Assembly (NCBI GenBank): GCA_947623455.1
Contig: OX392530.1
Location: 28,861,405-28,925,404 of the forward strand
Reading direction: 5' to 3'
Length of the DNA stretch: 64,000 bases
Source: Mimachlamys varia
Lineage: Eukaryota > Mollusca > Bivalvia > Pectinida > Pectinidae
Part shown: positions 10,901-19,119 of the stretch, one piece after another
Layout: the number at the start of each line of letters is the position of its first letter
Numbering within the stretch: the first letter of the stretch is position 1
Notes under the pieces: model-generated
Database searches by the model: none
Told to the model about the DNA's origin: nothing
Seen by the model: the letters and a program-made list of their open reading frames with translations, nothing else
Position numbers and translations under genes: made by a program

Positions 10901-12013
10901 TATTGTTCTTTTAAAAAGATACAGGATTTTAATTCGGTTTATAATTAAAATCCACAGATGTTTAAGAAATATCTAATTGTTTATCTTCAATCATTTGTCT
11001 GATAAAGATGCACAAAAACACTCTTACATGCAAAGAATTAGTTTTCATTTCAGTCCCAACAAGTTTATTGTAAAGATGCGAAGAATGAGTTTATCTTAGA
11101 TAAATGCAATTCTGTCAAACAGGAACTGCTGTGAAATTTTCATTATGAATGTTAACTTCGGAAAAAATATTATTAGCAAAAAACTCACAGTCGTGTCTGT
11201 AGGTGATGTTGATTGACTGTATCCTGTACACATCACCTAGGTCAACCTTCCACCAGGCCTGAGGCTGTCCTGCTGCTGTAAGTGTGCAGTGTCCGGAGTA
11301 TACATCACTCCCAGGGATTCCGTCCACTGCTCTGCCGGCATCATAAGTGCGATATACTGAACTCTGGATAGCGTTCTTATGTAACGCCAAGTCTCCTTTA
11401 AAACAAAGAGACAGTATTCAACTATCCAAGTTTGTGTTAAGTGAATAACTTGCATTACCACAAATTAATTATCCTTTCATGGAAATGCATTACCGTTGCT
11501 GTTTTCATATTATTAGTTCGCTTTTAAATCATCTTCTGTGTTAAGAACACATTTGTTGTTGCCCTGCCACAAAACATCTAATTTACTCAAAGTCTCTTTT
11601 TTTAACAAATTAGAGTACCTTGAGAAGTATGTAAAATACATTTTGGTATATACTTATTCAGGCCCCGGTTTCATCAACGTTCCTTAACTTGAGGAAACTC
11701 CTTAACTTAAAAATTTCCATAGGAAAGCATTACAGAATTTAAGGAAAGTTCCTTAACGAAGGATTTCCCCCTTAAATTCTGTAATGCTTTACTATGGAAA
11801 TTTTTAAGTTAAGGAGTTTCCTTAAGGTAAGGAACGTTGTTGAAACCGGGCCAGTTCAGTATTACATAACGTGTGTTTGTGTTAGAGCTTTCTGAAAGTT
11901 ACACTATATAAATGTCGTGCATACTCACTTGACGAAGTAACACGTTCTAATCCAAAACTTAAAATCAAAACAGATAGAATGAGTCCATATACCACTAGTT
12001 TAGTTGTACCCAT
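1712..12013 (-). CDS. Gene A: FTP/EGF-repeat secreted or membrane protein, 5' part (7 exons; 3' end outside window)
   Basis: Exons in transcription order are 11929-12013, 11189-11395, 7907-8179, 4692-4823, 4096-4245, 3223-3426 and 1712-1975. Every junction has a GT donor and AG acceptor, every intron is phase 1, and the reading frame stays open for about 371 residues. Domain order is signal peptide, FTP (two exons), EGF-like, EGF-like, FTP (two exons). FTP domains are jelly-roll, fucolectin-related lectin modules. The EGF units have the short, Cys- and Gly-rich form seen in MEGF and scavenger-receptor-like proteins. The layout suggests an extracellular recognition or adhesion protein. Both FTP copies lack the Arg-x-Asp-Cys-Cys part of the fucose-binding motif, so classical fucose binding is doubtful. 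The last exon ends with a good donor, so more exons must lie left of base 1; any membrane segment or cytoplasmic tail is not visible. Confidence 0.85.
2594..3177. mobile_element. Non-autonomous TTAA-type DNA transposon (piggyBac-like MITE), 584 bp
   Basis: Both ends are flanked by TTAA (2590-2593 and 3178-3181). The terminal inverted repeats read CTCTTTCCGTAC on the left and GTACTGAAAGAG on the right. TTAA duplication is characteristic of piggyBac-class elements. There is no coding capacity. It lies in the intron between exons 6 and 7 of gene A. Its right end holds three palindromes at a strict 43-bp period (separate entry). Confidence 0.65.
3060..3161. repeat. Three 16-bp GTCGAC...GTCGAC palindromes at a 43-bp period
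   Basis: GTCGACTAAAGTCGAC at 3060-3075, then GTCGACTATAGTCGAC at 3103-3118 and 3146-3161. The second and third are perfect 16-bp palindromes. Start-to-start spacing is exactly 43 bp. A purine-rich linker containing ggggaagagggag follows the first two. They lie subterminally in the TTAA element and could be subterminal repeats bound by a transposase. Confidence 0.9.
3223..3426 (-). CDS. Gene A exon 6: first half of the second FTP domain
   Basis: 204 bp, phase 1-1. It begins NDVAWMKTSWQSS and continues to AWWKVDLGSTYRI, the FTP core in which a bound-ligand loop follows the W-x-VDLG strand. It ends FTQCR, where many family members have an Arg-x-Asp-Cys-Cys motif; the double cysteine is missing. 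The donor is gtaagt and the acceptor follows ccttttag. Confidence 0.88.
4096..4245 (-). CDS. Gene A exon 5: EGF-like domain
   Basis: 150 bp, phase 1-1. It carries ACKPGRFGANCKFTCHCKKG followed by further cysteines ending in GWKGPSC, an eight-cysteine laminin/MEGF-type EGF pattern. I chose the donor gtaagg after the codons for YTAA because it keeps phase 1. Reading through instead meets a TAA 16 codons later, which would give a truncated secreted form. Confidence 0.85.
4692..4823 (-). CDS. Gene A exon 4: EGF-like domain
   Basis: 132 bp, phase 1-1. It encodes GCPMNHFGPDCNSECHCRTG, then CDPDTGQCDVCVCQSGWTG and ASC. The opening glycine codon is split with exon 3, giving VQVFG-CPMNHFG, the standard join between an FTP domain and the EGF run in this family. 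Donor gtaatg, acceptor tcaatag. Confidence 0.88.
5275..5294. repeat. (CT)n microsatellite
   Basis: Ten CT dinucleotides directly left of the hairpin element at 5296-5431. Confidence 0.9.
5296..5431. mobile_element. Hairpin element with about 50-bp inverted arms
   Basis: The left arm contains CACTAGCGCTTTCGCCCA and the right arm TGGGCGAAAGCGCTAGCG. Imperfect pairing extends outward through ACACGAA/TTCGTGT to AT-rich ends. The loop is about 25 bp. There is no coding potential. It looks like a foldback MITE in intron 3 of gene A. Confidence 0.65.
6130..6400 (+). repeat. Dispersed element, copy 1 (partner at 61,400-61,690, opposite strand)
   Basis: Contains ACTATATTATCTTAGCAACC, a tract with TAGTAACTATCATAGCAACC, then CCTCATTTTGACTTCGGATA and TGCCCGCAGTTGGTAACGAA. 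The same blocks occur in reverse complement at 61,405-61,680. In the other copy the last two blocks form one strand of a long hairpin; here only one arm is kept. Confidence 0.55.
6400..7906. other. Intron 3 remainder, no supported gene
   Basis: A 143-codon frame on the plus strand at 6485-6916 has no recognisable domain, biased Tyr/Phe/Ile-rich composition and no family hallmark, so I do not call it a gene. The rest is AT-rich intron of gene A. I see no other structure. Confidence 0.5.
7907..8179 (-). CDS. Gene A exon 3: second half of the first FTP domain
   Basis: 273 bp, phase 1-1. It encodes RLSGYYIYVTNNTY, then QLCYHDDG, SCPFNSRYVIIYNKR and IELCEVQVFG. The three conserved cysteines and the R-Y-V-I-x-Y-N strand match exon 7. 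Donor gtaaat, acceptor ttatacag. The first codon is split with exon 2. Confidence 0.88.
8180..9160. other. Intron 2 segment, nothing recognised
   Basis: AT-rich DNA with no supported frame, repeat unit or inverted repeat that I could identify. Confidence 0.4.
9165..10875 (+). repeat. Long dispersed repeat, copy 1 (partner at 44,540-45,795)
   Basis: Shares many blocks in the same order and orientation with 44,540-45,795. Examples are TTTAGATCAAAGGGACA, GAAACTTTCTATTCGTGTA, TTTCCGGCGATTCTCAG, GTTTGGTACCGATGAATGAG, GATGTGAGGTTTCAACAATC and GAGATTACCGCTAGGTGTCT. There is no long frame. It may be a non-autonomous element or an old segmental duplicate. A SINE at 9581-9822 interrupts this copy only. 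Confidence 0.7.
9568..9835 (+). mobile_element. tRNA-derived SINE with 13-bp target-site duplication
   Basis: The element is 9581-9822, flanked by identical AAACTAATTGCAA copies (9568-9580 and 9823-9835). The head is tRNA-like: A-box region GGTGCAATGGATAGCGC, anticodon-arm region CCTTTCACCAAGG suggesting tRNA-Glu(UUC) ancestry, and B box GGTTCGATTCC. The body has GGGTTTTCTCCGGGTACTCC followed by GGTTTTCTCCCAC, which resembles the conserved central domain of MetaSINE-type elements. The tail is A/T-rich. Transcription would be by RNA polymerase III. The perfect duplication implies fairly recent retroposition. Confidence 0.85.
11189..11395 (-). CDS. Gene A exon 2: first half of the first FTP domain
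   Basis: 207 bp, phase 1-1. It opens RDLALHKNAIQSSVYRTYD, then AVDGIPG and AWWKVDLGDVYRIQSINITY, and ends RHD before donor gtgagt. This is the standard FTP N-terminal half. The expected double cysteine after R-x-D is replaced by a tyrosine encoded across the junction. Confidence 0.88.
11661..11852. mobile_element. Foldback MITE, 192 bp
   Basis: Nearly the whole length is an inverted repeat. It starts GGCCCCGGTTTCATCAACGT and ends in the complementary ACGTTGTTGAAACCGGGCC, with internal TTCCTTAACTT and AAGTTAAGGA blocks. It sits in intron 1 of gene A. I recall this GGCCCGGTTTCA family as common in bivalves; that part is memory. Confidence 0.8.
11929..12013 (-). CDS. Gene A exon 1: signal peptide
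   Basis: 85 bp. The ATG at 12013 is preceded in frame by TAG three codons upstream. It encodes MGTTKLVVYGLILSVLILSF, then GLERVTSS, a hydrophobic secretion signal. The donor gtgagt is in phase 1, and joining to exon 2 gives SSR-DLALHK. Upstream DNA at 12,014-12,500 was not resolved into promoter elements. Confidence 0.85.
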
Positions 12014-12499
12014 CTCGATCTATATTTTAACTATTATTGGTGTCATTAATTAGACTCCCATTCTCTATCTGACAAAAGTTATGTGTTGCCCAGTCCGTGT
12101 CATGTAACAGATATCAGAGAGGAAGAGACTGATCTAGAATGTACTTAAGAATTTTATCAGTTGTTTACTCTCTATCGATCGTCGGCAGTTATACTGGTAC
12201 TTGATATAGTTTTTTTGTTGAATCAAGTTTAAAGGTAGCGTACCACGCTGGTATCTTTCTATAAAGCTGTACACTGTATGTTACAGTTTAAGTGTTGAGT
12301 GCGTCGCGTCATTTTGTTGTCGTTTTAACATACTTTGATTAAGCAGTGCGATAAATTGAAAACTATTTTAGCATACCAACAATGCTAATATGATGTGTCT
12401 TTGAATAAAACACCGTTTATTAGTAACCTAAATACATAATATTGACTAATACAGGACTGAAAACTAAGTCATCTCCCTCTTACCCTACAAAAACCGGGG

Positions 12500-13490
12500 T
12501 GTGGATTAGAAAGATTTTGAGCACTTACTACTAAAAAAAATGTTTTTATTCAACATTTTAATTTGTCCATCATGTACACTACCATACCTCATACAAAACT
12601 GAAAGAACGTCTTCAAACTCTTTCTTTCCAAAAAAAGGCGGACGGCGATACAAATATATGGTAGTGATCGATCCTGGAACATGCTTTGTTAAAAACAAAG
12701 AAAACGTACGAAGGATTGGGTTCCTGGTCGATCTTTTTTTCGTTGGGTTTGGAGGAAAGATTTTCCAGTGGACTGATGGCATTCCCATGGGAAAAGCGTG
12801 CCCCACTCTTAGCTGACTTGTTTTTGTTTTCATACGAGGCTGAACTTGTGGAAGAGCTTATCAGGACAGAGTACATTGTAATAAAAACCTGGCCAAAACT
12901 TATACTTTCACTTTCAGATAAATCGACGATGTGTTGTATATCAACTACGTATATACACGCATGTTGCTGACCACGTCGATCGTATAAACCTTTCCGAACT
13001 TGAAATAAAGGACACAACCGACTCCTCTTTATCAGCTGTTTAATTACCTCGATCTCTACTTTAACTATGACCAACATGGACAGCTTACTAATAATTTATA
13101 AAATAAACGTCACGATTTAAATTTTCCTATCGAGAACTTTCCATTTCTTATTAGTAAAATCCCTGCTTCTCCAACCTGTCGGTGTTGATTCGTTAATCTA
13201 GGGCTTACTCTAAATACCAAGATGTTCGTGATTGATATCGACTGTGGACAAACATACATATTACACAAAAATTCGGGAAATGCAGGTTGATCATAACAAT
13301 GAGCATGATTTATGGTTGCTATCTTGGTCTCATTGAAAAGATTATGTATCTATGTGTGATATGAAGAGGGACGTTGTTGAGGATGCTCATAAGTGTGCTT
13401 ACTTGTTGTGATTAGGAATAATGACTCGGTTCTCACTTTTAGGAATTGATTTTTGCATTGATGTGACCAAGATTTACATGGCGGCTGTCA
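12500..13490 (+). pseudogene. Reverse transcriptase relic, copy 1
   Basis: Fragments in shifting frames match the relic at 31,500-32,500: a CATACCTCATACAAAACTGA block (IPHTKLKERL), a GGAGGAAAGATTTTCCAG block, RAPLLADLFLFSYEAELVEE, and a degraded YIDDVL region near 12,915. Several stops and frameshifts make it non-functional. The RT class is uncertain; Penelope-like or another non-LTR lineage is possible. Confidence 0.6.
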
Positions 13491-13499
13491 TCGATGAAA

Positions 13500-16400
13500 C
13501 AAAAAACTTTTTTTTTTCCAATTTTGCCTATACATGGTATTTATTAAGTTTAATCGTCTTTGAGTCCAGATTATGGTTTTGTTGACGTTTCGGTATTCTT
13601 TATTTTTATGGTTTCTTTCAGAAGCAGCAGACTATCTATTCATGATTCAATTATTAGCGTTTGTTTTATTAAACTGCCTTTCCATAAATAAATTATGCAG
13701 TCTTGAAGATTTGTTTTTTACTAGCTGAAACTATGATTCAGTTACATGCTTGAACATTGCACTTGGATTTTTGCAAACAACTTTTTCATACGATTTCATG
13801 ATTTAGTTTTAATATTCTTGTGGTTATGTATATATCCACATGTGTATTTAAGCTGAACAGGTTTTGCAGTATATATACATATATGTATTTTATCAGACAT
13901 AAGAGCTACATGTAACTCTTTTTCCTGATAACCTCGCTCAGTTCTAACACACTTTGGCAGATAGTAACTGAAATGTAATTTAGGACCTGACTTATATCTT
14001 CTTCATTTCATGCCACTTTTCTGGATTGAACTGAATCCTCTCTAAATGGTCGTCATTCCTGCACATAACAAACAAATCATACCACTGTACACCTGTGAGG
14101 CCCATTATGCCCATAACTTGATTAAAGTAGTCATGTGTGGTCTTCAGTGTGTATGTACTACAGTAGTATTATCTTCCAAAGACTTTGATTTCTAATAGTC
14201 AATGCATGGGTAGCAGGGATGGATCAATGACTTTCCTGTCAGGTGAAGTTCCCAAATGGCAACAGGGAGGATTTGCATCATACGCAATGTTTGCTGTAAT
14301 GGTCCCATGTTCAAAGTCGAATTTCAGCTGTTTGTACTTTATAACATTTGATTAAGTTATCGGCAGGGTATTTGTAATATGTTTTCCTAGAGCAAACACG
14401 TTAACAAACTGATAATGTTAGTCTTTTATTGTACAAAGGTGTTTTTTATAGTAATACTCTCTGGTGTGTATACTTGTAATCCGGCATAAACATTTTGCTC
14501 CACCACTTGTAAAAATACCTCAAAAATGATGATGATGATGCCCCCTTGTCAGTTTAAAAAAAAAAGGAAAAGAAAGTTCATAAAAGTGTATGAGAAAAAA
14601 GATTTTGAACTTCAATTGTTTGAGGTGCTAGATTAATTGCTATCATATAGTGTATAAGCTGTAGAGCTCTATAGATTTTAATTAATTAGTATAACGCAAA
14701 CGCCTTTATTTATTTAGCATAACTCAGTCCTCAATGCTACAGTTAGGTTATTCAAATAATTACTTATATATATGACCATGTAACCTTTTATTATACATTT
14801 AATCATCTTGAAAGTTCTGCATCCTCCTCTGATGTATTTCGTATATAACAATCACTACAGTAGCTGTAATACCGACAGAGTTATATATGATAAATATATT
14901 ATTGTGTATGGATGTTTGTTCGTCAAAGGAATATTTGATAAATGAACTACTTGACATATTCTCATGTACATGTGTGTAGGTCTCATTTGTTTTGGCGGTA
15001 TAACTAAGTTTTATTTGCAATTAACTAAGAAAATGTAATTTGGCAGTTGTAATTAATATTGATTTATTAAGCAGTCGCATGTGCCATAGTTGGAAAGGTT
15101 TAGCAGTTTATCCGTTGCAGTCATCATGAATATCCATTTTCCAGACAGTCACATGTCCTATCTTTGGAAGCTTTTGGCAGTTTTGTGAGATATTTATAGA
15201 TTTTTAGCAGTTCACCTAAACCCATTTATTTAATGTCGTAGCTCGACTGCTTATGAACTGCTAACAAACTTCTAGAGAACTACTTACGAACTGCTAGTGA
15301 ACTGCTAGCGACAGTGAATGCTAAAGTTACAATGGTTAACAATCGTATTATGTATAAACATTTTAAAATTTAAAAGGTTAAGAATAGATTAAATACTGCT
15401 TTATGTTGCGAACTGTGAACGCTTAGAAACTACTAAGGAACTGCCTTACACTTTGCCATTGGGTGTTACAGAATAAGGGTCATTACTCGTATGCAATCAT
15501 ACATGATATATCATTACATAATTTTATATATCAATTTTTTACAAATATTGATTAAATTATCAATTTGAAACGATAACATTTCGAATAAAGTGTACATGTA
15601 CATGATGTAAACTGTAGTACAGCCACATACTTGTAATCGTAATGTAGCACTCTGTGACCTGATGTGGATTGGTTTGGGTGGCGACATTTTGATCTAGGAG
15701 ACCTGACGAAAACTTCCCAATCTTTCGCCGTTTATTATTGTGGTCAAAATATAAGTACCTGTCAATCAGGGCCATGTATGACCAAATATTGTACATAAGT
15801 ACTCTGGCTGAAGTGTATAAACAGTATGTTTTGGTCAAAGAAATGACCTATCCCCTGCCCTGATTCACTCCGCTCTGGGCCTCTCGTGAGTGCGGATGTA
15901 CAAAATTGTATATTTACAGTCTACACTGACATCCAATCGATATCTATTATCCTGCAAACTAGAGTTATTTTCAAATAACTATACTTGATAACGTGTCAAA
16001 TTGCTATGACGTCGACAACAATACATGTGGACGGAGCTATCCTAATCATCCAGTTCGAGTCACAAGTTTATGACGTCTTCAACAATGGACATGGGAGGAG
16101 TTAACCACAGCTTAGGCAAATTTGATGCTGTTACATTTATTTAAACCGTTTTTACGTTTGCAAGTTTTATATGTCTGCAGATTGGACTTTATCAAACAGA
16201 ATAGTTATGAACCATTCAGAGAAAAATACTGCAAATATAAGAATTAAGCTTTTATTTTATTGAGTTTATGAGATCATAAAAATCAAATGGAGCACGAAGA
16301 ACATTGCGTAAACGCGAAATTTAATCGTTAGATAGAGACATGTTGATCTACTTTAATAATTAATTGGAAATACTAACCTTGGGTTTAACTTTTGTTGTAA

Positions 16401-17900
16401 AATTTAAAGAGCTCTATGTAACTGGTGGCTGTGTTACAGATGATGATGAGGATGATATTGACGAATGATTAATTATCCGGATATATTTTTTAATCAAGAA
16501 TTTTTTGGAAAAAGTAAACAATTACAAAAGTGCTTATAATAATTTGGTCTAGATAAGACAGTCAAATATCTTCTTAAATTGCAACAAGTTGAGAGAGAGT
16601 GAAAGAGGAAAACAAATTGAAAAATAAATCAAAAAAGTAAGAAAGAATGAGATAAAAAAGAAATCTTGGGGTTGTTGTCATCACATTTCATTCAGTCTGT
16701 TGAAGTTTCAGCTAACTAACCAGACCATTGCTGATCAATAACTGACACTGTCATCAGTGATATGGGAGATTTGAACACAATATGGATTGGTTTTTCTCAA
16801 TTATCAGCACTATCTTACAATTCAATGTTTTTCCTGTAAGTCTAACACACATGTTCACACCCAGCGACTGTATTGAATCTAACAATAATTAAGTTGTGGC
16901 GTGTCCCTGTGCTTAAGTGAGATAAAATTCTTTTTGTCTAGAAAAGGGTTAAAATAAGTCAAAATTTAAAAAAAAACATGAAGAAATGATATTAGAACTA
17001 TTAATTAGAATCAAACATCAATTCATGAGTTCCATCTGTTAATTTCAAAATATTCATTAACTGTAAACACAGTCAGACTGTATGTATCTGGTCCTCCGAC
17101 TGAGAGTTTGATACATAAAACATATTTCCAACGACGTTGACGTATTCCTCAGGAAAGTTGCTGAAACCTCGCTTCCTTGACTGCCGGGACTTTCAGTTCT
17201 GCGGCCCATCCCTCGATTACGGCTTCATAAATCCGAGTCCCAGAAGAAAATGAACTCGACCAGGAAGGCATTTGGCGGCCATGTTCGATGTCAGGGAAGT
17301 ACCCACAGTCTCGTTTTCGAATTTCGTGGCGGAAACGTTAATAGAGGCTATTCAAGTCCGTGAAAAGAAAGTGATGTGATGACACTATACAGCGGAACGA
17401 GTACAATGTAGACTTTCTTCTTCTATTCAATATTTTACAGAATTGTTTATTCTTAATGATCCTTTTTTTATTAGCAAAATTGATTTAGTTTTATTACTCA
17501 ATATGCAAAGTTATTTACACCCCCTCCCTTTTTTCATTGTATTTGCCATCTAGCAAAATGCAATAGCAACTCATTATATGTACATTTTATTATGTCGAAT
17601 GCAACGGGCAATTGTGAGATTTCTTTTAGACAATAAAGCACAAACTACCAGAAATGTGCTTTTAGTGAAATACTGTACTTTGTATATTGTATGTATTTAC
17701 AAATTACATTTGTGTTGATCACAAAAAAAATAGAAATAATTGAAATTTTCAAAATAGTATACGTTGAATTGTACAATATAAAGTATAAAGAGTGATGAAA
17801 CAACAAAAAGCCGTAGGTGACATGCACTTCAGTTCACGCGTAAATAGGGATACAAACACACATAGTTTTTCGGGATAGTGTTATTGTAAATAAAATCAAC
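13500..17900. other. Intergenic DNA, no gene supported
   Basis: AT-rich. A 92-codon minus-strand frame at 15,560-15,838 and others show no domain. A short imperfect duplication around GACGTC(G/T)(A/T)CAACAAT lies at 16,008-16,095. At about 17,090-17,350 there is a locally CpG-richer patch with a minus-strand ATG at 17,282 in good context (MAAKCLPGRVHFLLGLGF). It could mark a promoter or first exon, but nothing downstream supports it. Confidence 0.35.
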
Positions 17901-17928
17901 AAACAAACCACGGAACATTTAAGATTAT

Positions 17929-18058
17929 AAGACTCTTGCATGACCATAGATGTAAGATAGGGAAATTTCACCCGAGAATTTGCCGAGGGTATTGCCAAAT
18001 TTGAAAACCCTGAGGGTTGAATTTCCCTTTCTTACACCTTTGATCATGAAAAAGTCTT
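17929..18058. mobile_element. Foldback element with about 50-bp arms
   Basis: The left arm GATGTAAGATAGGGAAATTT pairs imperfectly with the right arm AAATTTGAAAACCC...GAATTTCCCTTTCTTACA. Outer sequences AGACTCTTGCATGA and TCATGAAAAAGTCT also pair. No coding potential. Confidence 0.6.
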
Positions 18059-18239
18059 TTTCTGACATACAGTGTATCAACTACCCGAATAGCTCCAAAA
18101 CCATGAAAATACGTTTTCACTGGCTACCATTCTGAAAATTTTAACTTTTTCTTTGAACGAGATTTAGCATACCTAATATTTGCAAACGAAGTTTGCGCGG
18201 AAAAATTAAACTCATCTTTCTGGTGTTTATGGTTAATTT

Positions 18240-18281
18240 TGTGTCGCCTGAACAGGCGACATATAGGGATCACTATGTCGG

Positions 18282-18316
<35 letters not shown>

Positions 18317-19098
18317 GCGTTTGCACCAACAGGTTCCGTGCGATAACTTGAGTTTCCTTGAGCCAATCAAACTAAAGCTTCATACAGTGCTTCCGTACCA
18401 AAAGTGCTCGCTTGGGATTGCTTTTCAGGGTCGAAGGTCAAAGGTCAAAGGTCAAGGTCACTGTTGCTATAAATAGAAAATCGGCTTCCGTGCGATACTT
18501 TGAGTTTCCTTGGGCCAATCAAACTCAATCTTCATCCAGTGCTTCCTTACCAAAAGTGCTCGCTTGGGATTGCTTTTCAGGGTCAAAGGTCAAGGTCACT
18601 GTTGCTATAAATAGAAATTCTGTTTCCGTGCGATAACTTCAGTTTCCTTGGGCCAATCAAACTCAAACTTCATAGAGTACTTCCTTACCAACAGTGCTCG
18701 CTTGGGATTGTTTTTCAGGGTCGAAGGTCAAAGGTCAAGGTCACTGTTACTATAAATTGAAAATCACTTTTCCGGGGCCTATCAAACTCAATCTTCATCC
18801 AGTGCTTCCTTACCAAAAGTGCTCGCTTGGGATTGCTTTTCAGGGTCAAAGGTCAAGTCACTGTTGCTATAAATAGAAAATCGGTTTCCGTGCGATAACT
18901 TGAGTTTCCTTGGGCCAATCAAACACAAACTTCATACAGTGCTTCCTTACCAAAAGTGCTCGATTGGGATTGCTTTTCAGGGTCAAAGGTCAAAGGTCAG
19001 GTCACTGTTTCTATTCCACTTGGAACTGATACAAAGCATATCCATAGATAGCTCCTAAAAACTTATTTCCCAACTTGCTGCGCAGGCGACACATCCAC
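18240..19098 (+). mobile_element. Element with TGTCGCCTG ends containing a five-unit tandem repeat
   Basis: The left end has a perfect small hairpin GTCGCCTGAACAGGCGAC (18243-18260). The right end GCGCAGGCGACACA is the inverted counterpart. Inside are a (CGG)-rich stretch at about 18,279-18,322 and five units of 114-152 bp, each with GCTCGCTTGGGATTG, a run of AGGTCA motifs, CACTGTTGCTATAAATAG and a C-rich region. Unit anchors lie at 18,411, 18,563, 18,711, 18,825 and 18,963. Plus-strand frames through it are repeat artefacts. Confidence 0.7.
18430..18465 (+). promoter_or_regulatory. Cluster of AGGTCA half-sites (DR1 type) in the tandem element
   Basis: Three AGGTCA copies are separated by single A bases, followed by one more AGGTCA. 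The direct repeat AGGTCAAAGGTCA is the DR1 consensus bound by RXR/HNF4-type nuclear receptors. Shorter versions recur in the other units near 18,582, 18,725, 18,845 and 18,983. Binding is inferred from motif only. Confidence 0.4.
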
Positions 19099-19119
19099 TT
19101 CCGTGGAATTCTTGTTTGT

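Noticed and set aside
12613..13077. 154-codon minus-strand frame
   Set aside because: Antisense of RT relic copy 1, whose protein similarity is on the plus strand.
17090..17350. CpG-richer patch with a minus-strand ATG as a gene start
   Set aside because: The frame stops after about 21 codons and no compatible downstream exon was found; kept only as a note.
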